From: Paludibacteraceae bacterium
GTDB taxonomy: Bacteria > Bacteroidota > Bacteroidia > Bacteroidales > Paludibacteraceae
Assembly (NCBI GenBank): GCA_017439235.1
Contig: JAFSJN010000008.1
Location: forward strand, 1 to 53,253
DNA length: 53,253 nucleotides
Reading direction: 5' to 3'
Shown: positions 19,446 to 28,335 of the stretch, piece after piece
Layout: each line of letters opens with the position of its first letter
How positions within the stretch are numbered: position 1 is the stretch's first letter
The notes under the pieces: model-generated
What the model was told of the DNA's origin: nothing
What the model saw: only the letters and a program-made list of their open reading frames with translations
The model's database searches: none
Position numbers and translations under genes: made by a program

Positions 19446-20264
19446 TTACTGTGCATTTTGACGATAGCCATCCATCGCGCGTTTGACAGAGCCGTATTGC
19501 AGCAACAACTCGCGTGCTTTGTCATACTCCAATCCTAACTCCTCTACCAACATACGTGTGCCGCGGTCAACAAGTTTCTTGTTGGACAACTGCATGTTGA
19601 CCATCTTATTGCCCTTGACACGACCCATCTTAATCATGGTAGTGGTAGTAATCATGTTGCAGATAAGCTTCTGCGCCGTACCGGATTTGAGGCGTGTCGA
19701 GCCGGTTACAAATTCCGGTCCTACTAACGCTTCGATAGCAATCTCGGCAGCTTGCGCTACGGGCGAATCCGGGTTGCAGGATATAGAGGCTGTCAGGCAT
19801 CCGAATTCACGGGCATGTTGCAAGGCACCGATAACATAAGGCGTTGTACCTGAGGCGGCTATGCCGATAACGGTATCCAGGGTAGTGACGTTATGCTCTT
19901 TCAATTCCGCCCACGAACGCTCCGGGTCATCTTCAGCTTTCTCTACCGGGTTACGCAGGGCGGTGTCACCACCGGCAATCAGACCGATAACATAGGTGTT
20001 GGGCATGCCGAAAGTAGGGGGTATCTCGCTGGCGTCTAATACACCCAGACGGCCACTTGTTCCGGCACCCATATAGAATATACGTCCGCCTTGTTTCATG
20101 CGGGGGACGATACCTTCTACCAGACGTTCAATCTGGGGAATAGCATCGCGTACGGCGAGGGCCACTTTTTGGTCTTCTTCGTTCATCTCGCGCAAGAGTT
20201 CGCCTACCGATTTGCGGTCCAAATCATCGTGCAGCGAGGGTTGTTCAGTAATCTTAGTAAACAC
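19446..20264 (-). CDS. murQ: N-acetylmuramic acid 6-phosphate etherase
   Basis: MurQ cleaves the D-lactyl ether of MurNAc-6-phosphate, giving GlcNAc-6-phosphate and D-lactate, in cytoplasmic wall-sugar recycling. The SIS-fold signatures are GRIFYMGAGTSGRLGVLDASE (start about 61), with catalytic Glu80 in DASEIPPTFG, then NPVEKAEDD, IGIAASGTTPY and TGSTRLKSGTAQK. The 272 residues are near the family norm. The start codon appears to be GTG: the frame opening VFTKITEQPSL aligns with the usual N-terminus, and no ATG lies nearby. It follows the kinase by 24 bases in the same unit. Confidence 0.96.
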   Translation of the reverse strand: MFTKITEQPSLHDDLDRKSVGELLREMNEEDQKVALAVRDAIPQIERLVEGIVPRMKQGGRIFYMGAGTSGRLGVLDASEIPPTFGMPNTYVIGLIAGGDTALRNPVEKAEDDPERSWAELKEHNVTTLDTVIGIAASGTTPYVIGALQHAREFGCLTASISCNPDSPVAQAAEIAIEALVGPEFVTGSTRLKSGTAQKLICNMITTTTMIKMGRVKGNKMVNMQLSNKKLVDRGTRMLVEELGLEYDKARELLLQYGSVKRAMDGYRQNAQ

Positions 20265-20288
20265 GGTATCAGTAATTTAAGAGGTCAA

Positions 20289-21176
20289 TTATTCAGCAGC
20301 ATCAGCCTGATGATAAGCTTTCAACCCGTCAATAGGATCGATGAGGATGCGGGCTAATGCGAATCCCATATCGTCCAGTACTTCGGTTAGCACTTCGCGG
20401 TAGTAGTAAGCAATCGAACCTACAAAGCCTACCGGCATATTTTTCGTCTCCTCGCGCTCAACGCCATCCTCACTCTCGTAGTATTGGCAGAGGTTGCGGG
20501 TAACGAACTGCTCGAAGTGGTCGTACACCAAATTATGGATGCGTGGATTGGAGATATTCTCGGCGCAGAACTTGCTCAATCCTGCCAAATAGCGGTTGGG
20601 GAAGGGTTGGCGATAAACGTGCTCGATAATGTCCGCTTGAGTAAGCTGGTATTGGTTCATAAACTGCTGCTTAAGTTCTTCGCCCAACTGGTTCTTGAAC
20701 AGGTCTGCTACCAGGCGTTTGCCCAGTACGGCGCCACTACCTTCATCACCCAAGATGAAGCCTAATGCAGGCACATTCTTCACGATTTGTTCACCATCGT
20801 ACAGACAGCTGTTGGAGCCGGTACCTAAGATGCAGGCAACACCGCGTTCGTGACCTAACAAACCGCGTGCTGCTCCTACCATATCGGAGTACACTTCTAC
20901 CTGTGCATCGCGAAACAAGGCTTGCAGAGCAGCTTTCAAGAACGGCGTCTTCTCCGGCGTACATCCGGCACCATAGAAGAAGATGCGGGTAATCTTGCCC
21001 ACCCACATCAGGCGTGCTATTTGGGGCAGGAGCTGATTGTTAACACTATTACGGATAGCATCGCTGGTCTGATAGAACGGATTGATGCCGTCGGTAAAGA
21101 AATCGGACGTTTGTCCGCTGGCGGTCAGTAATGACCAATGGGTTTTCGTAGAGCCTGAATCGGCAATAAGAATCAT
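20289..21176 (-). CDS. BadF/BadG-type amino-sugar kinase (GlcNAc/MurNAc kinase)
   Basis: The 295-residue protein is an ASKHA-fold kinase of the BadF/BadG/BcrA group, which includes GlcNAc kinase and the MurNAc/GlcNAc kinase MurK. It would phosphorylate imported amino sugar at C6, giving the substrate of the adjacent MurQ. Motifs are ADSGSTKTHWSLL (phosphate 1), FYGAGCTPEK, the ACILGTGSNSCLYDG (phosphate 2) and GFILGDEGSGAVLGK blocks, and VGFVGSIAYYY (adenosine). The start at MILIADSG (21176) is chosen because the longer frame to 21461 would run back through both divergent promoters and the start of the opposite gene. It is the first gene of the minus-strand unit. Confidence 0.92.
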   Translation of the reverse strand: MILIADSGSTKTHWSLLTASGQTSDFFTDGINPFYQTSDAIRNSVNNQLLPQIARLMWVGKITRIFFYGAGCTPEKTPFLKAALQALFRDAQVEVYSDMVGAARGLLGHERGVACILGTGSNSCLYDGEQIVKNVPALGFILGDEGSGAVLGKRLVADLFKNQLGEELKQQFMNQYQLTQADIIEHVYRQPFPNRYLAGLSKFCAENISNPRIHNLVYDHFEQFVTRNLCQYYESEDGVEREETKNMPVGFVGSIAYYYREVLTEVLDDMGFALARILIDPIDGLKAYHQADAAE

Positions 21177-21228
21177 GGTTATAGATGTTTTATGGGTTAA
21201 CGAATACTTAAGTTTACTTACGCGAGTG

Positions 21229-21259
21229 CAAAAATACACTTTTTTTTTGAATTGTGCAA
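21229..21259 (-). promoter_or_regulatory. Promoter of the kinase-murQ-GT-SpoIID unit
   Basis: Minus strand: TTG (21259-21257), 20 bases, TATTTTTG (21236-21229), about 52 bases before the ATG at 21176. Long T and A runs (21240-21285) lie between it and the divergent promoter. Confidence 0.75.
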
Positions 21260-21295
21260 GCGTTTTGTTTTTTTTATAAAAAAAAGTTGAAAATA

Positions 21296-21327
21296 TTTGC
21301 GCGTATGAAAAAATCTTTGTAACTTTG
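21296..21327 (+). promoter_or_regulatory. Promoter of the deaminase-like/SusCD unit
   Basis: TTTG at 21296-21299, 20 bases, TAACTTTG at 21320-21327. The leader before the ATG at 21349 is about 15 bases. The in-frame TTG at 21325 is part of the -7 box and so cannot be the translation start. Confidence 0.85.
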
Positions 21328-21348
21328 CATGCTGAAAAATTTGTACCT

Positions 21349-23343
21349 ATGAAAAATAACCTCAGTTCTGAAATTTCCTTGAGCCATGTTGCTCGTGGTT
21401 TGTATCGTCCCGACGATGTCTTTGAATTGAGTCGCGTTACCCGCCTGGAGAAGGCCCGCACGACTATCTATGAGTCTGCCCGCGAGGGCTCGCAAGCGGT
21501 GGCTAACCGTATAGCAGAGTTGATTCGTGAGCGGCAGAAGAGTTTTCAAAAGTTAGTTATCTCTTTGGCTCCCGGCCGTTCCACGCGTGATATATGCGCG
21601 GAGTTGGTGCGCAAGTATAAGGAGGAAGGGTTGAGCTTTAAGAACGTTGTGTTCTTCGACTTGTACGAATACTATCCGCTGACGGATACTACGCTGGGCA
21701 ACCATGCGCAGTTGCGCAGTCAGTTGCTGGACTTGGTTGACATCCTGCCGGAGAATATTCATAGTATCCCCGGTAATTTGAAGAAAGAGAAGTTGATGCA
21801 GTTCTGCCAAGAGTACGAGCGCAGTATAGAAGCTGCCGGCGGTATCGATTTCCAGTTGTTGGGCATCGGCCGAAGCGGTAATATAGGCTTCAACGAACCC
21901 GGCTCGCAGATTACCTCCGGAACGCGTCTGGTATTGCTGGACAATAACTCCAAAGAGGATGCTAAGATTATGTTCGGCTCGTTAGAGCAAGTGCCCGTAA
22001 GCGCTATCACGATGGGCGTAGATACTATCATGCACGCTCGTGAGATAGTATTGGTAGCTTGGGGTGACCATAAGGCCGGCATCATCCGCGAGGCGGTAGA
22101 GAAGCAATACGACACGGCTTGCCCCGCATCGGCATTACAGTTGCACAAGAATGCCCAGTTTATGATTGACCTGGGTGCTGCCAATGCGCTGACCCGTATC
22201 TCGACGCCGTGGGTGGTAACATCCTGCGAATGGGACGACCAACTGGTGCGCCGCGCCGTAGTATGGATGTGCCAGAAGACAGGTAAGCCTATCTTGAAGC
22301 TGACCAATAAGGATTATAACGATTGCGGATTGAGCGAGTTGATCACTCATTTTGAGTCGGCTTACAATTGCAATATTAAGGTCTTCAACGACCTGCAGCA
22401 TACTATCACCGGTTGGCCCGGTGGTAAACCCAATGCTGATGATACCAATCGTCCCGAGCGCGCTAAACCGTATCCCAAGGACGTACTTATCTTCTCGCCG
22501 CACCCGGATGATGACGTTATCTCGATGGGCGGCACGTTTGCACGACTGATTAAGCAGGGGCACAACGTACATATAGCTTACGAGACCAGCGGTTGTATCG
22601 CCGTCTGCGACGATGAGGTAGTTCGCTTTATGGACTTTATTAAGGGCTACCAACAGATGCACATGCCCGCCGAAAAGACTATTCCGCAGAAGTGGGACGA
22701 ATATATGCATTTCTTCCAGAAGGAAAAAGTGGGTGATCAAGACACGCGTGAAATATTAGACCTCAAGGCCCTCATCCGTCGTGGTGAGGCTACGGCTGCC
22801 TGTCGTCATATGGGCTTGCCTACCAGCCATATCCATTTCCTTAACCTGCCGTTCTACGAGACCGGTACGATTAAGAAAGGTCCGCTGACCCAAGCCGATT
22901 GCGATATTGTGAAAGCGCTGCTGCAGGAAGTTAAACCGCAGGAGATGTTCGTAGCCGGCGATTTGGCTGACCCGCACGGAACGCACCGCGTATGTCTGGA
23001 TGCCGTATTGGCAGCCCTGGACGAATTGAAAGATACGCCGGCGTGGGACGAGTGGTTGAAGGATTGCCGTATATGGATGTACCGCGGCGCCTGGATGGAG
23101 TGGGAGGTCGACTTGATTGAGATGGCTGTTCCTATGTCGCCCGAAGAGTTGCGTTTCAAACGGAATACCATCCTCAAGCACCAGAGCCAAATGGAGTCGG
23201 CGCCGTTCATGGGTAACGACGAGCGATTGTTCTGGCAGCGTGCCGAGGACCGCAACCATGCTACTGCAGAGCTGTATGCACAACTGGGCTTAGCCAACTA
23301 CGAAGCTATTGAGGCTTTTGTGCAATATAAGATGCAGAAATAA
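21349..23343 (+). CDS. NagB-like (glucosamine-6-phosphate deaminase family) fused to LmbE/PIG-L deacetylase
   Basis: The protein has 664 residues. The N-terminal part (about 20-300) follows NagB throughout: SLAPGRST, FFDLYEYYPL, GIGRSGNIGFNEPGS, ITMGVDTIMHA and SALQLH. Against E. coli NagB (NMDEYVGL, GNDGHIAFNEP), Asp72 aligns to Tyr106, Asp141 to Ser176 and His143 to Asn178; only Glu148 (Glu183) remains, so classical deaminase activity is doubtful. The C-terminal part (about 378-610) is a PIG-L/LmbE zinc deacetylase with SPHPDDD (His385, Asp387, Asp388) and HGTH (His543, His546), which could remove the acetyl group from a GlcNAc derivative. No membrane or signal sequence is seen. The gene heads the plus-strand unit, 36 bases before susC, and diverges from the kinase. 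Together they suggest a MurNAc-6P to GlcNAc-6P to GlcN-6P route. Confidence 0.88.
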   Translation: MKNNLSSEISLSHVARGLYRPDDVFELSRVTRLEKARTTIYESAREGSQAVANRIAELIRERQKSFQKLVISLAPGRSTRDICAELVRKYKEEGLSFKNVVFFDLYEYYPLTDTTLGNHAQLRSQLLDLVDILPENIHSIPGNLKKEKLMQFCQEYERSIEAAGGIDFQLLGIGRSGNIGFNEPGSQITSGTRLVLLDNNSKEDAKIMFGSLEQVPVSAITMGVDTIMHAREIVLVAWGDHKAGIIREAVEKQYDTACPASALQLHKNAQFMIDLGAANALTRISTPWVVTSCEWDDQLVRRAVVWMCQKTGKPILKLTNKDYNDCGLSELITHFESAYNCNIKVFNDLQHTITGWPGGKPNADDTNRPERAKPYPKDVLIFSPHPDDDVISMGGTFARLIKQGHNVHIAYETSGCIAVCDDEVVRFMDFIKGYQQMHMPAEKTIPQKWDEYMHFFQKEKVGDQDTREILDLKALIRRGEATAACRHMGLPTSHIHFLNLPFYETGTIKKGPLTQADCDIVKALLQEVKPQEMFVAGDLADPHGTHRVCLDAVLAALDELKDTPAWDEWLKDCRIWMYRGAWMEWEVDLIEMAVPMSPEELRFKRNTILKHQSQMESAPFMGNDERLFWQRAEDRNHATAELYAQLGLANYEAIEAFVQYKMQK

Positions 23344-23371
23344 CACCTTAGATATTATACACCTTAAATAT
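23343..23371 (+). repeat. Direct repeat upstream of susC
   Basis: Two copies of ACACCTTA[GA]ATAT start at 23343 and 23359, 16 bases apart, in the 36-base gap between the deaminase-like gene and susC. No promoter is seen here, so it may be a translational or RNA-level element. Confidence 0.5.
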
Positions 23372-23379
23372 AACACAAT

Positions 23380-26300
23380 ATGAAGAAAGTGCTACTCTTA
23401 TTGGTTGCAGGAATGCTCTCCGGTGTCATGCTGGCTGACATAACTGTGACAGGTGTAGTGACTCAGGCTGAAGACGGCGAGACCGTTATCGGTGCCAGTA
23501 TCCAGGAAAAGGGTACTACCAACGGTACGATAACCGATTTTGACGGAGCCTATGTCATTACCGTGAAAGACAAAGCGACACTGGTAGTCAGTTATGTGGG
23601 CATGAAGACACAGGAAGTGAAAGTTACCGGCCCCAAGCATGACGTTGTCATGCAATCTGAGGCGGAGCTGATCGAAGAGGTTGTGGTGACTGCCATGGGT
23701 ATTAAACAAGAAAAGAAACGACTGAACTTCGCCGTGCAGAACGTCGGTGCAGAAGATTTGACAGAAGGTCAATCGGCTAACCTGCTCAACTCGCTACAAG
23801 GTAAGGTCGCCGGCGTCAACGTTACTACGGGCGGCGGCTCGCCTAACTCGGGCAGTCAGTTGATTCTGCGTGGTATTACATCTATCAGTTCTTCGCAATC
23901 GAACGAACCTTTGGTTGTTATAGATGGTATGCCAATGGTTGGTGGCGTTGGAGATATTAACCCCAACGATATTGAGTCGGTTACGGTGCTGAAGGGCGTT
24001 GCCGCTTCTGCATTGTATGGATCTGAAGGTTCCAATGGTGTACTGATGATTACTACCAAGTCGGCTAAGCAAGGTAAGGTTCAGGCTACCGTCAATGCTA
24101 CGTGGCAGTTCGATACGCCGGCTAACCTGCAGAAGGTACAAGGTCTGTTTATGCCGGGTGCCGGTGGATTTTATAAGGAGCAGACCCTCAACGGTTGGGG
24201 ACCAACAGTAGGAAGTTTGGATACGTATAACAATGTGCGTAACTACTTCAAGGACTACGGCTTCTACCACAAATACGATATCTCGATGACCGGCGGTACG
24301 GAGAAATTCCAAGCCATGGGTAGTGTATCGTATTCCAAGGCAGACGGTATTGTGGTGAACGACTACAGACGTAAAATTACAGCATTGCTCAAGGGCTCTT
24401 ATTCACCTAATAAGTATGTGACATTCAGCCTGATGGGTAATGTTATATGGAACCAATACCGTAGTGCGGGAAGTATTTCCTCTATCTATTCATGGCCGAT
24501 TACGGACGACATTACCAATTATAAAACAGAGAGTGGTGAGATCCGCTATTTGTATTTTGCAGACGAGAAAGCCAATTCGCCTATCTCACCTCTGTATAGC
24601 CGCTATTGCGATTGGGGCGTGAATAAGAATACGCGTACTCTGGTGCAAGGATCATTGGAGATTCATCCTGTAAAAGGCTTGAATATCTCTGCCAGAGTAG
24701 GTATGGACCAAAATAACTATTTCTATGACGGTTATTCGGTACCTCGCTTCTCAAATATTACTATAGTTGATGAGCCCAATATTACCAATCCGTACCTCAC
24801 TCAAGAGCAATTGGAAAAGATTAATCAGAGTTTGTTAGGTTCGTATAGCTATTCGCAATCTGAACGACGTCTATTGACTGCCACGTTTATGGCTACCTAT
24901 CGTTTGGATCTCCCAAAGGGATTCGGTATGGACTTTATGATAGGTAGTGAAATTAAGCAGAATGAAAGCGTTTCTTCCAGTATCAGTGGTGATCAATTTA
25001 TTATCCCCGGTATCTATAGTATCCAAAACTTAAATCGCGATAGAAGTACACAAACCTTTAATGCCACCCAAAGTCATACATTAAGTCGTATCGTCAGTGG
25101 TGTATTTGGTGAAGTTCGTGCAGACTATAAGGGTTTGGCAAGCTTGAGCGTAACTTCTCGTTGGGATTGGTCTTCTACTCTCGACTGGTCAAAAATGCCG
25201 TATGTATACCCATCTGTTACTGCCGGTTTGACTTTCTCGGAGATAATTCCGGGTTGGAATGAGACCAAGAATAACTGGTTCTCATATGGTAAGTTGCGTG
25301 GCAACTTTGCGCAGGTTGGTAAATGTCCTCCTCCGTATTTGTTTGACCGCCACTTTATTCAGTTCCAGACCTTGCCGGATGGTGGTTATAGTGCTAATCC
25401 TGCTCATTCGGTCGGCTTTAAACTTGTTCCCGAAATGAATACTTCATGGGAAATCGGAGCAGACTTGAAGTTCTTGAATAATCGCTTGCGTTTAGATGTG
25501 GCTTATTATAGCCAAATAGTAAAGAATCAGATCGTTACGGTTCGTGTAAGCCACACTACAGGTCATGTGTTGCAGACGCGTAACGAGGGTAGTGTAAAGA
25601 ACCAAGGTATGGAGATTACCCTGGAAGGAGATATTATTAAGCTTAATGGCTGGTTATGGACAGCCGGATTGAATATGTCCTTCAACCGCGGTCGTGTAAC
25701 CGGTCTGCCGGATGGTATGATGGAGATTCAAGGTACTCAGTACGGCGATATCTTCCCGACGGCTTACTTGCATGGTTCGACAACGGCTATTTCCGGTAAG
25801 GACTATCAGCGTAACGAAAATGGCGATATCATCTGTGATGCCAACGGTTATCCGCAAATCAACCCCAATAAGTCGGTGCTGATTGGTAACCGTGAACCTA
25901 AACTGCTTATGGGTTTGTATACCTCGGTTAAATGGAACGGATTGGCATTATCGATGCAGTTCGATGGCCGTATAGGTGGCGACGTAGTGAATGTAACCGG
26001 TCGTGGCTTATGGTCGAACGGTATGCATATGATGACAGAGAACTATCGTGGACGTCAGGTGGTTTGGAAAGGTGTGGTAGCTGCCGGAACGGATGCTAAT
26101 GGCAAGACGATTTATGAGCAGAATACCAAGCCTATCGTAATGGATGCCAATACAATAATCAACAACTATTATAATGTAAGTTCCAACTTCTTGGAGGACG
26201 GTTCGTATATGCGCTTGCAGTATGTGACCTTGTCCTACGAGTTTGCTAAGTTGCTCAAGAACGTGAAGGGTATTGAGAATATCAAACTCTCCTTCACGGG

Positions 26301-26451
26301 TACAAACCTCTTCCTGATAACCCGTTATACGGGTTCAGATCCTCAAATTAATGCCAATACATCCGGTGCAGGTACCGGTTCGGCAGGTATTGATAATTAC
26401 GCTATTCCGCGCACTCGCGGCTATGCGTTGTCATTACAAGTTAACTTCTAA
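23380..26451 (+). CDS. SusC/RagA-family TonB-dependent outer-membrane transporter
   Basis: A 1023-residue outer-membrane barrel that imports ligand captured with its SusD partner, driven by TonB. After the signal peptide (about 1-19) comes a carboxypeptidase-regulatory-like domain (22-100). The TonB-box-like EEVVVTAMG, the plug (NLLNSLQGKVAGVNV...GSQLILRGITS, VLKGVAASALYGSEGSNGVLMITTK) and a long beta-barrel follow, ending in LSLQVNF with the terminal Phe usual for such barrels. Part of the barrel (about 24440-25250) is more A+T-rich, as expected for fast-evolving loops. It lies 12 bases before susD. There is no N-terminal signalling (FecR-contacting) domain. The context suggests muropeptides or amino-sugar glycans as ligand. 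Confidence 0.95.
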   Translation: MKKVLLLLVAGMLSGVMLADITVTGVVTQAEDGETVIGASIQEKGTTNGTITDFDGAYVITVKDKATLVVSYVGMKTQEVKVTGPKHDVVMQSEAELIEEVVVTAMGIKQEKKRLNFAVQNVGAEDLTEGQSANLLNSLQGKVAGVNVTTGGGSPNSGSQLILRGITSISSSQSNEPLVVIDGMPMVGGVGDINPNDIESVTVLKGVAASALYGSEGSNGVLMITTKSAKQGKVQATVNATWQFDTPANLQKVQGLFMPGAGGFYKEQTLNGWGPTVGSLDTYNNVRNYFKDYGFYHKYDISMTGGTEKFQAMGSVSYSKADGIVVNDYRRKITALLKGSYSPNKYVTFSLMGNVIWNQYRSAGSISSIYSWPITDDITNYKTESGEIRYLYFADEKANSPISPLYSRYCDWGVNKNTRTLVQGSLEIHPVKGLNISARVGMDQNNYFYDGYSVPRFSNITIVDEPNITNPYLTQEQLEKINQSLLGSYSYSQSERRLLTATFMATYRLDLPKGFGMDFMIGSEIKQNESVSSSISGDQFIIPGIYSIQNLNRDRSTQTFNATQSHTLSRIVSGVFGEVRADYKGLASLSVTSRWDWSSTLDWSKMPYVYPSVTAGLTFSEIIPGWNETKNNWFSYGKLRGNFAQVGKCPPPYLFDRHFIQFQTLPDGGYSANPAHSVGFKLVPEMNTSWEIGADLKFLNNRLRLDVAYYSQIVKNQIVTVRVSHTTGHVLQTRNEGSVKNQGMEITLEGDIIKLNGWLWTAGLNMSFNRGRVTGLPDGMMEIQGTQYGDIFPTAYLHGSTTAISGKDYQRNENGDIICDANGYPQINPNKSVLIGNREPKLLMGLYTSVKWNGLALSMQFDGRIGGDVVNVTGRGLWSNGMHMMTENYRGRQVVWKGVVAAGTDANGKTIYEQNTKPIVMDANTIINNYYNVSSNFLEDGSYMRLQYVTLSYEFAKLLKNVKGIENIKLSFTGTNLFLITRYTGSDPQINANTSGAGTGSAGIDNYAIPRTRGYALSLQVNF

Positions 26452-26463
26452 TCTTCTACGCAT

Positions 26464-28317
26464 ATGAAAAAGACAATATTCATACTGACTCTTGCTGCCG
26501 CAGCGGTGGTAATGACAGGCTGTAAGGATTTTTTGGAAGTAAATACATCCAGAGATGAACCGGTATCGGTTATTTGTGAAGAAGTATTGCCCGCATTGGA
26601 GTTTTACACAACCCAGCAGGTTTACGATTGCGCCGAATATGGTGTATACTTGTGCCAATGCTTGACTACCGGCGGCAAGGCTACTACCTCCTCGTATGCC
26701 TATAAATGCGGATGGGGTGGTTTCCTGGAGATGAACCGTCACCCGCAGTGGCGTCGTCACTATTATGATGTAGGTGTTAATGCCCAATATATGATTGCTG
26801 ATGCCGAGAAACTCGGGAAACGCAATTATATTATGATTGCTCGTACGCTGCAGCTCAATTCGCTGATGCTGACGACGGATATATTCGGTGAAATGCCTCG
26901 TTCTAAGGCTTATGCAGAGAATAATCCATCCTACGATAGTCAACGCTCTATATATGACTATTTGGAGCAGGAGTTCCAAGCTGTAATGGCTTTGTACGAT
27001 GATCCGGAGTGGATAGATTGCCCGACGAACGGTGTTATCAATTCACGTCGCGACCGTATGTACAATGGCGATATGCGCAAATGGAGAGCGTTTACCAAGG
27101 CTCTGTATTGCCGCTTCCTGGTGCGTCAGATTCCTAATATGAATAATACGCAAGAGGTGCGCGACAAGATTATTGCCCTGGTGGACGAAGTATTGAACGA
27201 TCCCGATTGGGCAGAGCCGCTGTATAAGTTTGACGGCGGTAGCGCGGAAGCCAACTGCCAATGGGGCCCCTCGATGCCGAAGATGAACTTAGGTTGGGCG
27301 CAAGCTCGTGACAACCTCTTGAACTCGGCAATCCCTTCGCGTTTCTTTGGATCGATATTGGGTTTCTATCCCTTAGGTACCAAGACCGTCAACTCGCTGT
27401 CGCGTAAGTCGGGTACGATATTTGCCCTTGACCCGCGTGCTACACGTATGATGCATTATCGCGAGGATGGCAGCAAGACCAAAGCCCTGCGCAGTCTGCA
27501 AAACAATATCGGTATGGACGTATCAATGAAGGTAACCTATTATCCCGATTTGTATTGCAATACGCTGAAGGACAGCGTGCTGAACAACTATCGCTCGAAT
27601 CCTTATACACGTGACGACGGCTATATAGCTTATATTACAGAAGAAGAGTTGCTCTTCATCAAAGCCGAAGCACAGTACTGGAACGGCAACAAGGCTGAAG
27701 CATACAATACTACCAAACAGGCTGTAGAACGCAGTATGGCTCGCTATAGCGTTCGCGGCAATATGGGTGACCCGAGCAAGGTAGACGAGGATTTCCTTAT
27801 CGACCTCTTCTACCAATTGCGCTTGCCGGCCGACAACTTCACCATTGCTAATTTGATGCAGCAAAAATATGTAGCCATGTATCTGCAACCGGAACAATGG
27901 TGCGATATACGCCGCTACAACTATTCCAGCCCGACCAACGGTATCATGTACGACAACGTCTATGTCTATCATGTGGACAAGGTGTACGACCTCAATAAGG
28001 ACGGTATGGTCAAACTGGATAACTTCAACCTGACCTTCGATTTAACCAGACCTTATAATATATATGAGGCACACTGGATGACTCCGAAGGATATGGGTAC
28101 GAACTTTAAGTTTACCGCCAACGCTTGGATTAACCGTATCTCTCCCGATCCTGAGACGGAGGAGAAGTACAACCGTGCCGAATTGGAGAAATTGGGTGCG
28201 TATAAGAATCCCGATTGGCTGCGCATGCGTATGATTTGGCAATGCGATGTAAACAGCAACGGAGCCATTACCTCCAAAGGCGAGGGGGAATGGATGAGCG
28301 TTAATCAAAACTTTTAA
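26464..28317 (+). CDS. SusD/RagB-family surface lipoprotein
   Basis: A 617-residue lipoprotein that forms the lid of the SusC channel and binds its ligand at the cell surface. Its signal peptide ends in the lipobox VMTGC (Cys21). The TPR-like SusD architecture is shown by LQLNSLMLTTDIFGEMP, EEELLFIKAEAQYWNGNKAEAYN and LQPEQWCDIRRYNY near the C-terminus. It most resembles the SusD-like_2 branch. It is cotranscribed with susC and the next two lipoprotein genes. It lacks the short C-terminal tail found on the other secreted proteins. Confidence 0.94.
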   Translation: MKKTIFILTLAAAAVVMTGCKDFLEVNTSRDEPVSVICEEVLPALEFYTTQQVYDCAEYGVYLCQCLTTGGKATTSSYAYKCGWGGFLEMNRHPQWRRHYYDVGVNAQYMIADAEKLGKRNYIMIARTLQLNSLMLTTDIFGEMPRSKAYAENNPSYDSQRSIYDYLEQEFQAVMALYDDPEWIDCPTNGVINSRRDRMYNGDMRKWRAFTKALYCRFLVRQIPNMNNTQEVRDKIIALVDEVLNDPDWAEPLYKFDGGSAEANCQWGPSMPKMNLGWAQARDNLLNSAIPSRFFGSILGFYPLGTKTVNSLSRKSGTIFALDPRATRMMHYREDGSKTKALRSLQNNIGMDVSMKVTYYPDLYCNTLKDSVLNNYRSNPYTRDDGYIAYITEEELLFIKAEAQYWNGNKAEAYNTTKQAVERSMARYSVRGNMGDPSKVDEDFLIDLFYQLRLPADNFTIANLMQQKYVAMYLQPEQWCDIRRYNYSSPTNGIMYDNVYVYHVDKVYDLNKDGMVKLDNFNLTFDLTRPYNIYEAHWMTPKDMGTNFKFTANAWINRISPDPETEEKYNRAELEKLGAYKNPDWLRMRMIWQCDVNSNGAITSKGEGEWMSVNQNF

Positions 28318-28335
28318 CCGCTAAAACGAAAAGAT

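Noticed and set aside
21177-21461. N-terminal extension of the kinase to 21461
   Set aside because: It would cross both divergent promoters and overlap the opposite gene; the family's N-terminus begins at MILIADSG.
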